NCBI GenBank assembly: GCA_040414495.1 | Contig: JBEDUI010000206.1 | Span: forward strand, 1-63,848 | Direction of reading: 5' to 3' | Source: DATAVB01 sp040414495 | Lineage (GTDB): Bacteria; Actinomycetota; Actinomycetes; Mycobacteriales; QHCD01 | Length of the DNA: 63,848 nt | Shown here: positions 17,124-26,093 of the stretch, piece after piece | Layout: each line of letters begins with the position of its first letter | Position numbering within the stretch: position 1 is the first letter of the stretch | The notes under the pieces: generated by a model | The model's input: only the letters and a program-made list of their open reading frames with translations | Databases searched by the model: none | Told to the model about the DNA's origin: nothing | Made by a program: the position numbers and the translations under genes

Positions 17124-18602
17124 TCAGGCGTAATCGCGCGGGGTGAAGACCGTGGTCGTGTCGCCGGTGGTGTGCGTACGGGTACGGGATGAGCCGACGA
17201 TCAGCAGTGTGCGCATGTCGACGGTCGCGGTATCCAGCGTCTCCAACGTCACCACGTCAACGTGTTCGGCCGGGCTGCCGACCGCTCGGCCGACGACCAC
17301 CGGAGTGTCCGGCTTGCGGTGCCGCAGCAGGATCGTGCGGGCGTCCTCGAGCTGCTGGCGACGGGTGCGCGAGGCCGGGTTGTAGAGCGCGATCACCAGG
17401 TCGGCCGCCGCAGCGGCATCCAACCGTTCGGCGACAACATCCCACGGCTTGAGTTGGTCAGAGAGCGAGAGCACGCAGAAGTCGTGGCCCAGCGGCGCGC
17501 CGACCCGGCTGGCGACCGCCTGCGCCGCCGACACGCCCGGCACAACCCGGACCGGGACGTCGTCATAGCCGGCGTCGGCCTGGACCTGCAGCACCGCGCT
17601 GGCCATGGCGAACACACCCGGATCACCGGAGGACACCACCGCGACGCGGGCGCCGCGGCGGGCCAGATCGAGGGCGAACTCGGCCCTCTCGGCCTCGACC
17701 CGGTTGTCGGTGGCGTGCCGGTGCTGGCCCGGCGTGACCGGGACCCGGTTGACGTAGGTCGCGTACCCGACAATGTGCTCGGCCGCCGCCAACTCGGCCC
17801 GAGCCTCCGGAGTCAGCCACTCCGGACCGGCCGGTCCGAGTCCCACCACGACCAGCTCAGCGGACGTCGGCGCGACCGACCGGGAGGCGCGGGCGCCCGG
17901 CACCACGACCGTAGACATGTACGGCACATCGACCGGATCCACATCGGTGACCGCTGCCACCCGCTGGTCTTGATGTGATGCCCGCTGTACGTACCGGGCC
18001 TGCTCCAACCGTCCGGCCGCGGCCAGCGCATCACGGACTCCGGCCACATCGCGGCTGACCTTCATGATCGCGGCGGCGTCGGTGCGGGCCAGCCAGTCGG
18101 TCAGCTCGCCCGGCGGCAGCGTCGCCGGCAGCACGGTCAGCACCTCGTCGCCTTCGGTCAGCGGGGTACCGGCTGCGGCGGCCGCCGCCGATACCGAGGT
18201 AACGCCGGGCACGATGACGCAGCGGAACCGGTCGGCCAGCCGCCGGTGTAGGTGCATGTACGAGCTGAACAGGGTCGGATCGCCCTCGGCCAGCAGCACC
18301 ACATCCCGGCCGGCGTCCAGGTGCGCGGCCAGCCGGTCGGCCGCCGCGGCGTAGAAATCGCTCAGCGCGCCGGCATATCCGCCCGGGTGGTCGCTCCGGC
18401 CGCGGGTCACCGGGTAGACCAGCTTCTCCTCGGTCTGGCCGGCCCGCAGGTACGGCGCCGCTGAAGCCCGGGCCAGCGACTTGCCGTGCCCGGCGCAGTG
18501 GTACGCCACCACCTCGGCCGCGGTGATCAACGCGGCCGCCTTGACCGTGACCAGTTCCGGATCGCCGGGCCCGACCCCGACCCCGTACAACGTGCCGGTC
18601 AC
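17124..18602 (-). CDS. CobIJ: fused precorrin-2 C20- and precorrin-3B C17-methyltransferase
   Basis: The 492-aa fusion carries two tetrapyrrole methylase domains. The N-terminal half (about 1-240) is CobI-like: YGVGVGPGDPELVTVKA, the LAEGDPTLFSSY loop and VPGVTSVSAAAA. The C-terminal half (about 250-480) is CobJ-like: LVVVGLGPAGPEWLTPEAR, VSSGDPGVFAMAS and VPGVSAAQAVASRVGAPLGHDFCVLSLSD (the latter split over two motifs). They add methyls at C20 and C17, the latter with ring contraction. CobIJ fusions are usual in actinobacteria. The GTG start overlaps the cobH stop (GTGA). It is the last gene of the cobG-cobH-cobIJ operon. Confidence 0.93.
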   Translation of the reverse strand: MTGTLYGVGVGPGDPELVTVKAAALITAAEVVAYHCAGHGKSLARASAAPYLRAGQTEEKLVYPVTRGRSDHPGGYAGALSDFYAAAADRLAAHLDAGRDVVLLAEGDPTLFSSYMHLHRRLADRFRCVIVPGVTSVSAAAAAAGTPLTEGDEVLTVLPATLPPGELTDWLARTDAAAIMKVSRDVAGVRDALAAAGRLEQARYVQRASHQDQRVAAVTDVDPVDVPYMSTVVVPGARASRSVAPTSAELVVVGLGPAGPEWLTPEARAELAAAEHIVGYATYVNRVPVTPGQHRHATDNRVEAERAEFALDLARRGARVAVVSSGDPGVFAMASAVLQVQADAGYDDVPVRVVPGVSAAQAVASRVGAPLGHDFCVLSLSDQLKPWDVVAERLDAAAAADLVIALYNPASRTRRQQLEDARTILLRHRKPDTPVVVGRAVGSPAEHVDVVTLETLDTATVDMRTLLIVGSSRTRTHTTGDTTTVFTPRDYA

Positions 18603-19225
18603 TCGGCCTCCATAGCGATCGCGTTGACCGCGGCCACCGCCATCGCGCTGCCGCCACGGCGGCCGTGCACGACGAGATGCGGCAGACCGGACTCGGCCAG
18701 CGCCTGCTTCGACTCGGCCGCCCCGACGAATCCGACCGGCAGACCGAGGATCGCGGCCGGGCTCGGCGCGCCCGACTCGATCGTTTCCAACAACGCGAAC
18801 AACGCGGTCGGTGCGTTGCCGATCGCTACCACGGCCCCGGCCAACCGGTCGCCCCACAGCTGTAGCGCCGCCGCCGACCGGGTCGTCCCCAGCTGCCGCG
18901 CCAGCTCCGGCACACCCGGATCGCTCAACGTGCAGACGACGTCGTTGTTCGCCGGCAGCCGGCGCCGGGTGATTCCGCTGGCCACCATCTGCGCGTCGCA
19001 CAGCACCGGCGCACCGGCCCGCAACGCCGCCCGCGCGCTCGTCACCACGCCGGCCGAGAAGCCCACATCGGAGGCCAGATCGACCATGCCGCAGGCGTGG
19101 ATCATCCGTACGACGACCGGCTCGACGTCGGCCGGGAACCGGGCCAGGTCGGATTCGGCGCGAATGGTGGCGAACGAGCGGCGGTAAATCTCGGCGCCGT
19201 CGCGGATGTAGTCGTACGTGGTCAC
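18599..19225 (-). CDS. Precorrin-8X methylmutase
   Basis: The 208-aa CobH moves the C11 methyl to C12, giving hydrogenobyrinate. The catalytic histidine is visible as H43 in VRMIHACGMVDLAS. Other family segments are PVLCDAQMVASGI, AIGNAPTALFALLE, LGLPVGFVGAAESK and GRRGGSAMAVAAVNAIA. The GTG overlaps the cobG stop and its own stop overlaps cobIJ. Confidence 0.95.
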   Translation of the reverse strand: MTTYDYIRDGAEIYRRSFATIRAESDLARFPADVEPVVVRMIHACGMVDLASDVGFSAGVVTSARAALRAGAPVLCDAQMVASGITRRRLPANNDVVCTLSDPGVPELARQLGTTRSAAALQLWGDRLAGAVVAIGNAPTALFALLETIESGAPSPAAILGLPVGFVGAAESKQALAESGLPHLVVHGRRGGSAMAVAAVNAIAMEAE

Positions 19226-20337
19226 GCGGGCTCCGTCACTACATAGCCGTCGGTGGTCGCGAGTACGTCGCGATGGGGGATCTGGGGTCGGCCGCAGCGG
19301 CGAGCGCAGCCGCTCCAATGGACCGGCAGCGTGTCGGTTCTTTCCGCGGCGCGGGCCTCGGTCTGTACGTCGGCCAGGGCTTTGGCACAGCCCGGCCGGC
19401 CGGTGCAGGCAGTCAGGCCGTACCAGGGCGAGTCGCGGTCGACGCCGAGGCCCGCGTTCTGCGCCGCAGCCAGCACCGGTGCCGGGTCGGCCAGGTCGGG
19501 GACCACGACGCTGCGCCATGGCGTGATCCGTAATTCCTCGGCGTGCTCGCTCAGCAGCCGGGCCTGATCGGTGGTGAGCCGGCCCAACGGCGCCAATACG
19601 ACCACGCTGTAGCGCCCATCGTTCAGTTGGATCGCGCCAGCCGGCTCGGGCGGTGGGTCCGGGATCGGCCGTGGTTCGACAGCGGCGAGCCCGAGCGCTT
19701 TCGCGACCCGACTCGCCACCCGGGCCGGGCCGTCGGTCAATTCGGCCAGCCGCCAGGCCTGCGATTTCTGGGCCGCGCGCTCATCGAGGAATGCCTGCGC
19801 GGCAATCAGCATCGCCTCGACGACATCGTCCGCGCGCAGCCCCAGCAGTTCGCCGTTGGTCGCGGTGAGGTCCGGCGCGAGCGACCGGATATCGCCGCTG
19901 CCGTTGTCGAACCCGAACAGGAACCGGCCCGGCAGGCCGGCCAGCGCTGGCCGCGCGCACAGCTCCCGGTCCAGATCGCGTACGTAAGTCGCCAATTCTG
20001 GCGCCAGGGGAGAGGCGACGATGTTGCGTACCCGTTCGTGCGTAGCCGAGGGCAACAGACCCAACGCCGCTACGGCGTCGGCGAAACCGGCCGGAGACGC
20101 AGGCAGCGCCCGCAGCTGGACGTTCCCGCGTGAGGTGAGTTCCAGCCGGCCATCACCGTACGAAGCCGCCAACTCAGCTAACCCGCGCAACGCTGTCGCC
20201 GAGATCGCTCCGCCGGGCAGCCGGATCCGGGCCAGCCCGCCGTCGGCTGCTTCGTGCAGGCTCAGTGCCCCGGGGCAGGCGTCGGGCGCGGTGCGTGGCA
20301 CCACGGCAGACGTCGTCGGTATGGGCAGTAAGGGCAC
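19222..20337 (-). CDS. Precorrin-3B synthase CobG
   Basis: The 371-aa protein is related to sulfite/nitrite reductases. It hydroxylates precorrin-3A with O2 to form the gamma-lactone needed for aerobic ring contraction. N-terminal LTSRGNVQLRAL and NIVASPLA are reductase-family segments. Four cysteines for a 4Fe-4S cluster occur as TACTGRPGC and WSGCARRC near the C-terminus. Its presence marks the aerobic route. The start follows TAGGAT by 6 nt, which suggests a leaderless transcript divergent from cobN. Confidence 0.93.
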   Translation of the reverse strand: MPLLPIPTTSAVVPRTAPDACPGALSLHEAADGGLARIRLPGGAISATALRGLAELAASYGDGRLELTSRGNVQLRALPASPAGFADAVAALGLLPSATHERVRNIVASPLAPELATYVRDLDRELCARPALAGLPGRFLFGFDNGSGDIRSLAPDLTATNGELLGLRADDVVEAMLIAAQAFLDERAAQKSQAWRLAELTDGPARVASRVAKALGLAAVEPRPIPDPPPEPAGAIQLNDGRYSVVVLAPLGRLTTDQARLLSEHAEELRITPWRSVVVPDLADPAPVLAAAQNAGLGVDRDSPWYGLTACTGRPGCAKALADVQTEARAAERTDTLPVHWSGCARRCGRPQIPHRDVLATTDGYVVTEPA

Positions 20338-20377
20338 CGCAACATCCTATGGGTCCGGCTCGTGGCACGCTGGCGCG

Positions 20378-23300
20378 GTGATCCTCTTGCTCTCCACGTC
20401 CGACACCGACCTGCTGTGCGCCCGATCCAGCGGCGCCGACTACCGGCTGGCGAACCCGGCCCGGACCGCGGTCGCCGACCTGCCCGACCTGCTCGCCGGC
20501 GCCGACATCGTGGTGCTGCGCATCCTCGGCGGCCGCCGCGCCTGGGAGGAGGGCATCGACGCCGTGCTGGCCAGTGGCCGCCCGGTCGTGGTGCTGTCCG
20601 GCGAGCAGACGCCGGACGCCGAGTTGATGGAGATCTCGACCGTTCCGGCCGGCGTGGCCGCGCAGGCCCATGCGTATCTGGCCCAGAGTGGCCCGGACAA
20701 TCTAGCCCAGCTGTACCGGTTCCTGTCCGACGCGTTGTTGCTGACGGGTCTGGGGTTCGAGCCGCCGGCGTCGACTCCGATCTGGGGTGTACTGCCTCGT
20801 CCGGAGGTTGCCGGTCCGACCGTCGCCGTGCTGTTCTACCGGGCCCACCAGTTGGCCGGGAACACCGCGTTCATCGACGCCCTGGCCACGGCGATCGAGG
20901 ACGCCGGGGGCCGGGCGTTGCCGGTTTTCTGCGCGTCGCTGCGTACCGCCGAGCCGGAGCTGATCGACACGTTGCGGCAGGCCGACGCGTTGGTGACGAC
21001 CGTGCTCGCGGCCGGTGGCAGCACGCCAGCCGAGGTGGGGGCGGGCGGCAACGACGCGGACTGGGATGTCGGCGCGTTGGCCGAGTTGGACGTACCGATC
21101 CTGCAGGCGTTGGCCTTGACGTCTTCGCGGGAGCAGTGGGCGGCCAGCGATGATGGACTGTCCCCTTTGGATTCCGCTACGCAGGTGGCGATTCCGGAAT
21201 TCGACGGCCGGCTGATTACGGTGCCGTTCTCGTTCAAGGAGACCGATCCGGACGGGCTCACCGTCTACGTTCCCGATCCGGAACGGGCGGCACGGGTGGC
21301 CGGCATCGCGGTCCGGCACGCTCGGCTACGGCACATTCCGCCGGCGCAGCGCCGGATCGCGGTCATGCTGTCGGCCTACCCGACCAAGCACGCCCGGATC
21401 GGGAACGCGGTTGGCCTGGATACGCCGGCCAGCTTGATCGCGTTGCTGCGTGCTCTTCGTACGGCGGGGTACGAGGTCGGGGAGTTGCCCGGTCTGGACA
21501 CCGGTGATGGCGATGCGTTGATGCATGCGTTGATCGACGCCGGTGGTCAGGACGAGGATTGGCTGACGGCCGAGCAGTTGGCCGGAAATCCGATCCGTAT
21601 TCCCGGCACGGTGTATTCGGAGTGGTACGCGCAATTGCCGGCCGAATTGCGTAATCAGATCGAGGAAAAGTGGGGTCCGCCGCCGGGCGAATTGTTCGTC
21701 GATAACGGCGACATCGTGCTGGCTGGTTTACGGGCCGGGAATGTCGTGGTGATGGTCCAGCCGCCGCGAGGTTTCGGGCAGAATCCGATCGCGATCTACC
21801 ACGACCCGGACCTGCCGCCCTCGCATCACTATCTGGCCGCGTACCGCTGGCTGCGCGAGGAATTCGGTGCCGACGCGCTCGTACATCTGGGTAAGCACGG
21901 CAACCTGGAATGGCTGCCGGGCAAGACCGCCGGCCTGTCGGCGGCGTGCGGGCCGGATGCGGCGCTGGGCGATCTGCCGTTGGTGTACCCGTTCCTGGTC
22001 AACGACCCGGGCGAGGGGACCCAGGCCAAACGCCGGGTGCACGCCACGATCGTGGATCACCTCGTACCGCCGATGGCGCGGGCCGAAAGCTACGGGGATA
22101 TCGCGCGGCTGGAACAACTGCTCGACGAACACGCCCAGATCGCGGCGATGGATCCGGCCAAGCTGCCGGCGATCCGAGCCCAGATCTGGACGTTGATCGA
22201 GGCAGCCAAACTCGACCACGATCTCGGCCTGGAAAACCGCCCGCACGACGCCGAATTCGACGAATTCATCCTGCATATCGACGGCTGGCTGTGCGAGATC
22301 AAGGATGCCCAGATCCGCGACGGCCTGCATATTCTGGGCTTATCGCCGACGGGTGAGGCGCGAATCAACCTGGTACTGGCCATGTTGCGGGCCCGCCAAC
22401 TCTGGGGTGGTCAGCAGAGTCTGCCCGGTTTACGCGAGGCGTTGGGACTTTCGGACAGTACGCGGTCCAACGTGGACAGTGTCGAGGCGGCGGCGCGGGA
22501 ATTGGTCACGGCGATGGAGGCCCGCGACTGGGATCCGGCCGCGGTGCCGGCGGTGACCGATAATCCCACCGTGGCGGCGATTCTGGAATTCGCGGCCACC
22601 GAGATCGTGCCGCGGCTGGCGCGGACGTCCGATGAAATTCTTCGTACGTTGCATGCCTTGGACGGCGGATATATCCCGGCTGGACCGAGTGGATCGCCGT
22701 TGCGTGGCCTGGTGAACGTGCTTCCCACCGGCCGCAATTTCTACGCCGTCGATCCGCGGGCGGTGCCCAGCCCGCTGGCCTGGGAGACCGGGCGCGCGAT
22801 GGCCGATTCGCTGCTGGAGAAGTATCTGGCCGATACCGGTGAATACCCGCGGTCGGTCGGGTTGTCGATCTGGGGTACGTCGGCGATGCGGACCTCGGGC
22901 GACGACATCGCCGAAGTCCTTGCGCTGCTGGGGGTTTCGCCGGTCTGGGATGAGGCCTCGCGGCGGGTCCGGTCGATCGAGCCGATTCCGTTGGCCGAAT
23001 TGGGTCGGCCGCGCATCGACGTCACGATCCGGATTTCCGGCTTTTTCCGGGACGCGTTCCCGCACGTGGTGACCATCCTGGACGATGCGGTGACGATGGT
23101 GGCGGAATTGGACGAGCCGCCGGAGCAGAATTTCGTCAAGGCGCACGCCGACGCCGATACCGCCGAGCACGGCGACCGCCGGCGCGCCACGACTCGTATT
23201 TTCGGCTCCAAGCCGGGGGCGTACGGGGCCGGGCTGCTGCCGTTGATCGACAGTCGGAACTGGCGCGACGACGGCGATCTGGCCGAGGTGTACGCGACCT

Positions 23301-23911
23301 GGGGCGGATTCGCCTACGGCCGTGGGCTGGACGGACGGGCGGCCCGACCCGATATGGAATCGGCGTACAAACGCATTGCCGTGGCAGCGAAAAATACCGA
23401 TTCGCTGGAACACGATATCGCCGATTCGGACGACTATTACCAGTACCACGGCGGCATGATCGCGACCGTACGGGCGTTGACCGGCCGTTCACCGGAGGCG
23501 TACGTAGGCGATTCGACCCGGCCCGAATCGGTGCGGACCCGGTCGCTGTCCCAGGAGATGACGCGGGTTTTCCGGGCCCGCGTGGTCAACCCGCGTTGGA
23601 TCGAGGCGATGCGCCGGCACGGATACAAGGGCGCGTTCGAGTTGGCGGCCACTGTGGACTATCTGTTCGGGTACGACGCCACGGCCGGGGTGGTCGCGGA
23701 CTGGATGTACGAGCAGGTCAGTCGCAGTTACGTTCTCGATCCGGAAAACCGCAAGTTCCTGGCCGAGGCCAACCCGTGGGCGCTGCACGGCATCACCGAG
23801 CGGCTGTTGGAGGCGGCCGACCGGTCACTGTGGAGCGAGCCGGATTCGGCGACGCTGCAGGCGTTGCGGGAGATCTACCTGCAGACCGAGGGCGACTTGG
23901 AAGGCCGGTGA
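20378..23911 (+). CDS. Cobaltochelatase subunit CobN
   Basis: The 1177-aa protein is the large, porphyrin-binding subunit of aerobic cobaltochelatase (BchH/ChlH-related), which inserts Co2+ into hydrogenobyrinic acid a,c-diamide. The characteristic ALVHLGKHGNLEWLPGK and NLDPE-like DPENRKFLAEANPWAL segments are present, and the length matches CobN. The GTG at 20378 is 40 bp from the divergent cobG start. The ATPase partner is most likely the ChlI/ChlD-like protein at 35050-36978, since no cobS/cobT-type chelatase genes are present. The stop overlaps the next gene (GTGA). Confidence 0.95.
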   Translation: MILLLSTSDTDLLCARSSGADYRLANPARTAVADLPDLLAGADIVVLRILGGRRAWEEGIDAVLASGRPVVVLSGEQTPDAELMEISTVPAGVAAQAHAYLAQSGPDNLAQLYRFLSDALLLTGLGFEPPASTPIWGVLPRPEVAGPTVAVLFYRAHQLAGNTAFIDALATAIEDAGGRALPVFCASLRTAEPELIDTLRQADALVTTVLAAGGSTPAEVGAGGNDADWDVGALAELDVPILQALALTSSREQWAASDDGLSPLDSATQVAIPEFDGRLITVPFSFKETDPDGLTVYVPDPERAARVAGIAVRHARLRHIPPAQRRIAVMLSAYPTKHARIGNAVGLDTPASLIALLRALRTAGYEVGELPGLDTGDGDALMHALIDAGGQDEDWLTAEQLAGNPIRIPGTVYSEWYAQLPAELRNQIEEKWGPPPGELFVDNGDIVLAGLRAGNVVVMVQPPRGFGQNPIAIYHDPDLPPSHHYLAAYRWLREEFGADALVHLGKHGNLEWLPGKTAGLSAACGPDAALGDLPLVYPFLVNDPGEGTQAKRRVHATIVDHLVPPMARAESYGDIARLEQLLDEHAQIAAMDPAKLPAIRAQIWTLIEAAKLDHDLGLENRPHDAEFDEFILHIDGWLCEIKDAQIRDGLHILGLSPTGEARINLVLAMLRARQLWGGQQSLPGLREALGLSDSTRSNVDSVEAAARELVTAMEARDWDPAAVPAVTDNPTVAAILEFAATEIVPRLARTSDEILRTLHALDGGYIPAGPSGSPLRGLVNVLPTGRNFYAVDPRAVPSPLAWETGRAMADSLLEKYLADTGEYPRSVGLSIWGTSAMRTSGDDIAEVLALLGVSPVWDEASRRVRSIEPIPLAELGRPRIDVTIRISGFFRDAFPHVVTILDDAVTMVAELDEPPEQNFVKAHADADTAEHGDRRRATTRIFGSKPGAYGAGLLPLIDSRNWRDDGDLAEVYATWGGFAYGRGLDGRAARPDMESAYKRIAVAAKNTDSLEHDIADSDDYYQYHGGMIATVRALTGRSPEAYVGDSTRPESVRTRSLSQEMTRVFRARVVNPRWIEAMRRHGYKGAFELAATVDYLFGYDATAGVVADWMYEQVSRSYVLDPENRKFLAEANPWALHGITERLLEAADRSLWSEPDSATLQALREIYLQTEGDLEGR

Positions 23912-24465
23912 TCCTGCACCTGATCCGGCACGGGCAGTCGGAATGGAACGCCGAACGCCGGGTGCAGGGCCAGGCTGATCCGCCGCTGACCGCTCTCGGG
24001 CGGGAGCAGGCGCGGGTCGCCGCCGACGCTCTGGCCGACCGGCCGCTGTCGGCGGTGCTCTCCAGCGATCTGCACCGGGCGTCGTCGACCGCGGCCGCCG
24101 TGGCTGAACCGCACGGCTTGGCGGTTGTCTGTGATGCCGGGCTGCGGGAGCAACGGCTCGGCGTCTTGGAAGGTTTGCCGATGGCCGAGGCGTTGCAGCG
24201 CTCCGGGGGCATGGACTGGACCGACCCCGATGCCTCCGTGCCGGGTGGGGAGAGCCTGCGTCAGGTGTACGACCGGGTCGCGGCGGCGCTGCGGCCGGTG
24301 TGCGCGGGTGCTTATGGTGCGGAGGTTGCGGTGGTCAGTCACGGCGACGCGATCCGGATGGCGCGCTGTGCCTTGGCCGGTGACCCGATCGAGTCGGCCC
24401 CGTACGAGAGCGTGCCGACCGGTTCGGTGACCACCCTGCACCTGGACCGCAACCCGCTCGCCTGA
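23908..24465 (+). CDS. Histidine phosphatase family protein, possibly alpha-ribazole phosphatase
   Basis: A 185-aa phosphoglycerate-mutase-like phosphatase. The RHG motif (R7 H8 G9) is in LIRHGQSEWN, then LSSDLHRASSTA, an E in LREQRLGVLEG, and the second catalytic His in VVSHGDAIR. The overlap with cobN suggests a cobalamin role, for which dephosphorylation of alpha-ribazole-5'-phosphate (CobC/CobZ step of the Salmonella pathway) is the obvious candidate. Its last codons lie inside the first unit of a 32-bp tandem repeat. Confidence 0.85.
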   Translation: MILHLIRHGQSEWNAERRVQGQADPPLTALGREQARVAADALADRPLSAVLSSDLHRASSTAAAVAEPHGLAVVCDAGLREQRLGVLEGLPMAEALQRSGGMDWTDPDASVPGGESLRQVYDRVAAALRPVCAGAYGAEVAVVSHGDAIRMARCALAGDPIESAPYESVPTGSVTTLHLDRNPLA

Positions 24466-24590
24466 CGCGCGTATCGGCGCGCAACCCCCTCGCCTGGGGC
24501 GCGTATCGCCGCGCAACCCCTACGCCTGAGGCGCGTATCGGCCCGCAACCGCCTCGCCTGACGGGCGTATCGCCACGTAACCCGGCCGCT
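24448..24590. repeat. 32-bp tandem repeat starting inside the phosphatase 3' end
   Basis: Four full units of exactly 32 bp start at 24448, 24480, 24512 and 24544, with a partial fifth from 24576. The shared core GCGTATCG recurs at 24469, 24501, 24533 and 24565. Unit 1 encodes the last residues and stop of the phosphatase, so the array has grown from the gene end into the intergenic space. Confidence 0.9.
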
Positions 24591-24636
24591 CGCGCCAGAA
24601 AGCCGTTCCCGGCCGGGACCCGCCCCCGTTCCAGTT

Positions 24637-24708
24637 GTTGATCATGAAGTTCCCTGCACGACACGCCGACGACACGCCGACGATTTCGTCGGGAACTTCA
24701 TGATCAAC
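24637..24708. repeat. Intergenic palindromic element C
   Basis: The arms GTTGATCATGAAGTTCCC (24637-24654) and GGGAACTTCATGATCAAC (24691-24708) are perfect 18-bp reverse complements. The 36-nt centre holds two copies of CGACACGCCGACGA-like sequence. The reverse complement of the whole 72-bp unit is about 93% identical to element D at 39387-39458. Confidence 0.9.
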
Positions 24709-24804
24709 ACGGGCGAGGGGCGTGCCCTTACGTAGGAAATGAGATCAAGGGCTGCCTGGGTGCGGCGAGAAACGCCCCGGGCTGGCTTTCGGGGGGTACG
24801 TGAA

Positions 24805-24915
24805 TTAGGTTGATCGCTACGTGACGACGCGAGGAAGTCGGTGAGAATCCGACACGGTCGCGCCACTGTGACCGGGTGAAAGCCCGGAAGTCAGGTCATC
24901 GCCCGTCACGCGCCC
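24805..24915 (+). ncRNA. Cobalamin riboswitch upstream of the NiCoT gene
   Basis: The B12-box core is clear: GAGGAAGTCGGTGAGAATCC, then CGCCACTGTGACCGGG and AGCCCGGAAGTCAGG at 24831-24895. These are the conserved L4-J6/3-L5 elements of cobalamin riboswitches. It precedes a cobalt/nickel permease gene. In such switches adenosylcobalamin binding lowers expression. The outer boundaries are approximate. Confidence 0.9.
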
Positions 24916-24954
24916 GGACATCGAGGACGCGTCATCCCCGAAGGAGCGATACTG

Positions 24955-24993
24955 ATGCGCACCGTTCAACCCCGTTCGCAGTGGCTCGGCTGA
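24955..24993 (+). other. 12-codon upstream ORF overlapping the NiCoT start
   Basis: ATG 24955 has the best Shine-Dalgarno of the area (AAGGAG, 6 bases upstream region 24941-24946) but encodes only MRTVQPRSQWLG before TGA at 24991. The permease frame is shifted and offers only GTG at 24981. Either this is a leader peptide giving translational coupling, or a frameshift separates the true start from the permease. Confidence 0.4.
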
Positions 24994-26051
24994 GCCGGGC
25001 CGAGTGGCGGCGCATCGCCGTCCTGCTCGGCGTGATGATTGCCCTGAACGTCGTGGCCTGGGGCGTGTTGGTGTTGTTCGTGACGCCGCGCCATTTGGCC
25101 ATCGGTACCAAGGTTTTCGGCTTGGGGATCGGCGTCACGTCGTACACCCTCGGCATGCGGCACGCGTTCGACGCCGACCACATCGCCGCCATCGACAACA
25201 CCACCCGAAAACTCATGGCTGACGGCAAAAAGCCGGTGTCGGTCGGTTTTTGGTTCGCCCTGGGGCATTCGTCGGTGGTGGTCGTGTTGGCGTCGCTGAT
25301 CGCGGCCGGTGCGCGGTTCGTGCACAGCCTGACCAGCGATGACGCGGAAACGCACCGTACGCTCAGCATTGTCGGAACGAGCGTGTCCGGGCTGTTTCTA
25401 TATTTGATCGGAATTCTGAATCTGGTCGCGTTGATCGGCATCGTACGGGTGTATCGACGAGCCCGGGCCGGCTCGTTCAATGCACACGAGTTGGATCGGT
25501 CCTTGGATCAACGCGGTTTTCTGACCCGAATTCTGCGGCCGTTGATGCGGGCGGTGAACCATCCGGCCCAGATGTTCCCGGTCGGCATGCTGTTCGGTAT
25601 CGGTTTTGACACGGCGACCGAAATTACCCTGCTGGTGCTGGCCGGAAGCGGTGCGGCCAGCGGCCTGCCCTGGTACGCGATTCTGACGCTGCCGTTGCTG
25701 TTCACCGCCGGCATGAGCCTGTTCGACACGCTCGACGGTGCGTTCATGAATGTGGCGTACCGCTGGGCGTTCGCCAATCCGATCCGCAAGATCTATTACA
25801 ACCTCACGATCACCGGGCTGTCGGTCGCGGTAGCGTTGATCATCGGCACGATCGAGCTGGTCAGCATTCTGCGCCAACAGCTGCGGCTGTCCGATCCAGT
25901 GACCGGCTGGATTTCCGCGTTGAGCCTGAACAACGTCGGATTCCTCATCGCCGGCGTTTTCGTTGTCGTGTGGGCGGTGGCGATCGCGTACTGGCGGATC
26001 AGTGGCGTAGAAAAACGGTGGAATCCGCGTTTTGACCAGAGCGAGCCGTAG
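24981..26051 (+). CDS. NiCoT-family nickel/cobalt permease (HoxN/NixA-like)
   Basis: The 356-aa membrane protein imports Co2+ or Ni2+. The family signature RHAFDADHIAAIDN (H61, D64, D66, H67) lies in the second predicted membrane helix, followed by FALGHSSVVV and GFDTATEITLL. About eight hydrophobic segments are visible. The B12 riboswitch and position inside the cob locus point to cobalt as the physiological ion. The start is uncertain: GTG 24981 is the first in-frame start, but no ribosome site precedes it and a 12-codon ORF overlaps it. Confidence 0.9.
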   Translation: MARLSRAEWRRIAVLLGVMIALNVVAWGVLVLFVTPRHLAIGTKVFGLGIGVTSYTLGMRHAFDADHIAAIDNTTRKLMADGKKPVSVGFWFALGHSSVVVVLASLIAAGARFVHSLTSDDAETHRTLSIVGTSVSGLFLYLIGILNLVALIGIVRVYRRARAGSFNAHELDRSLDQRGFLTRILRPLMRAVNHPAQMFPVGMLFGIGFDTATEITLLVLAGSGAASGLPWYAILTLPLLFTAGMSLFDTLDGAFMNVAYRWAFANPIRKIYYNLTITGLSVAVALIIGTIELVSILRQQLRLSDPVTGWISALSLNNVGFLIAGVFVVVWAVAIAYWRISGVEKRWNPRFDQSEP

Positions 26052-26055
26052 GGCC

Positions 26056-26088
26056 GTTTCTCGAATTCTCGGCCAGGATTCGAGAAAC
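26056..26088. terminator. Bidirectional terminator between convergent genes
   Basis: GTTTCTCGAAT (26056-26066) pairs perfectly with ATTCGAGAAAC (26078-26088) around an 11-nt loop. It lies between the NiCoT stop and the end of the minus-strand cob operon. Confidence 0.7.
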
Positions 26089-26093
26089 CCGCC

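Noticed and set aside
24448..24590. Transcription terminator after the phosphatase
   Set aside because: The structure there is a tandem direct repeat, not a stem-loop followed by T residues.
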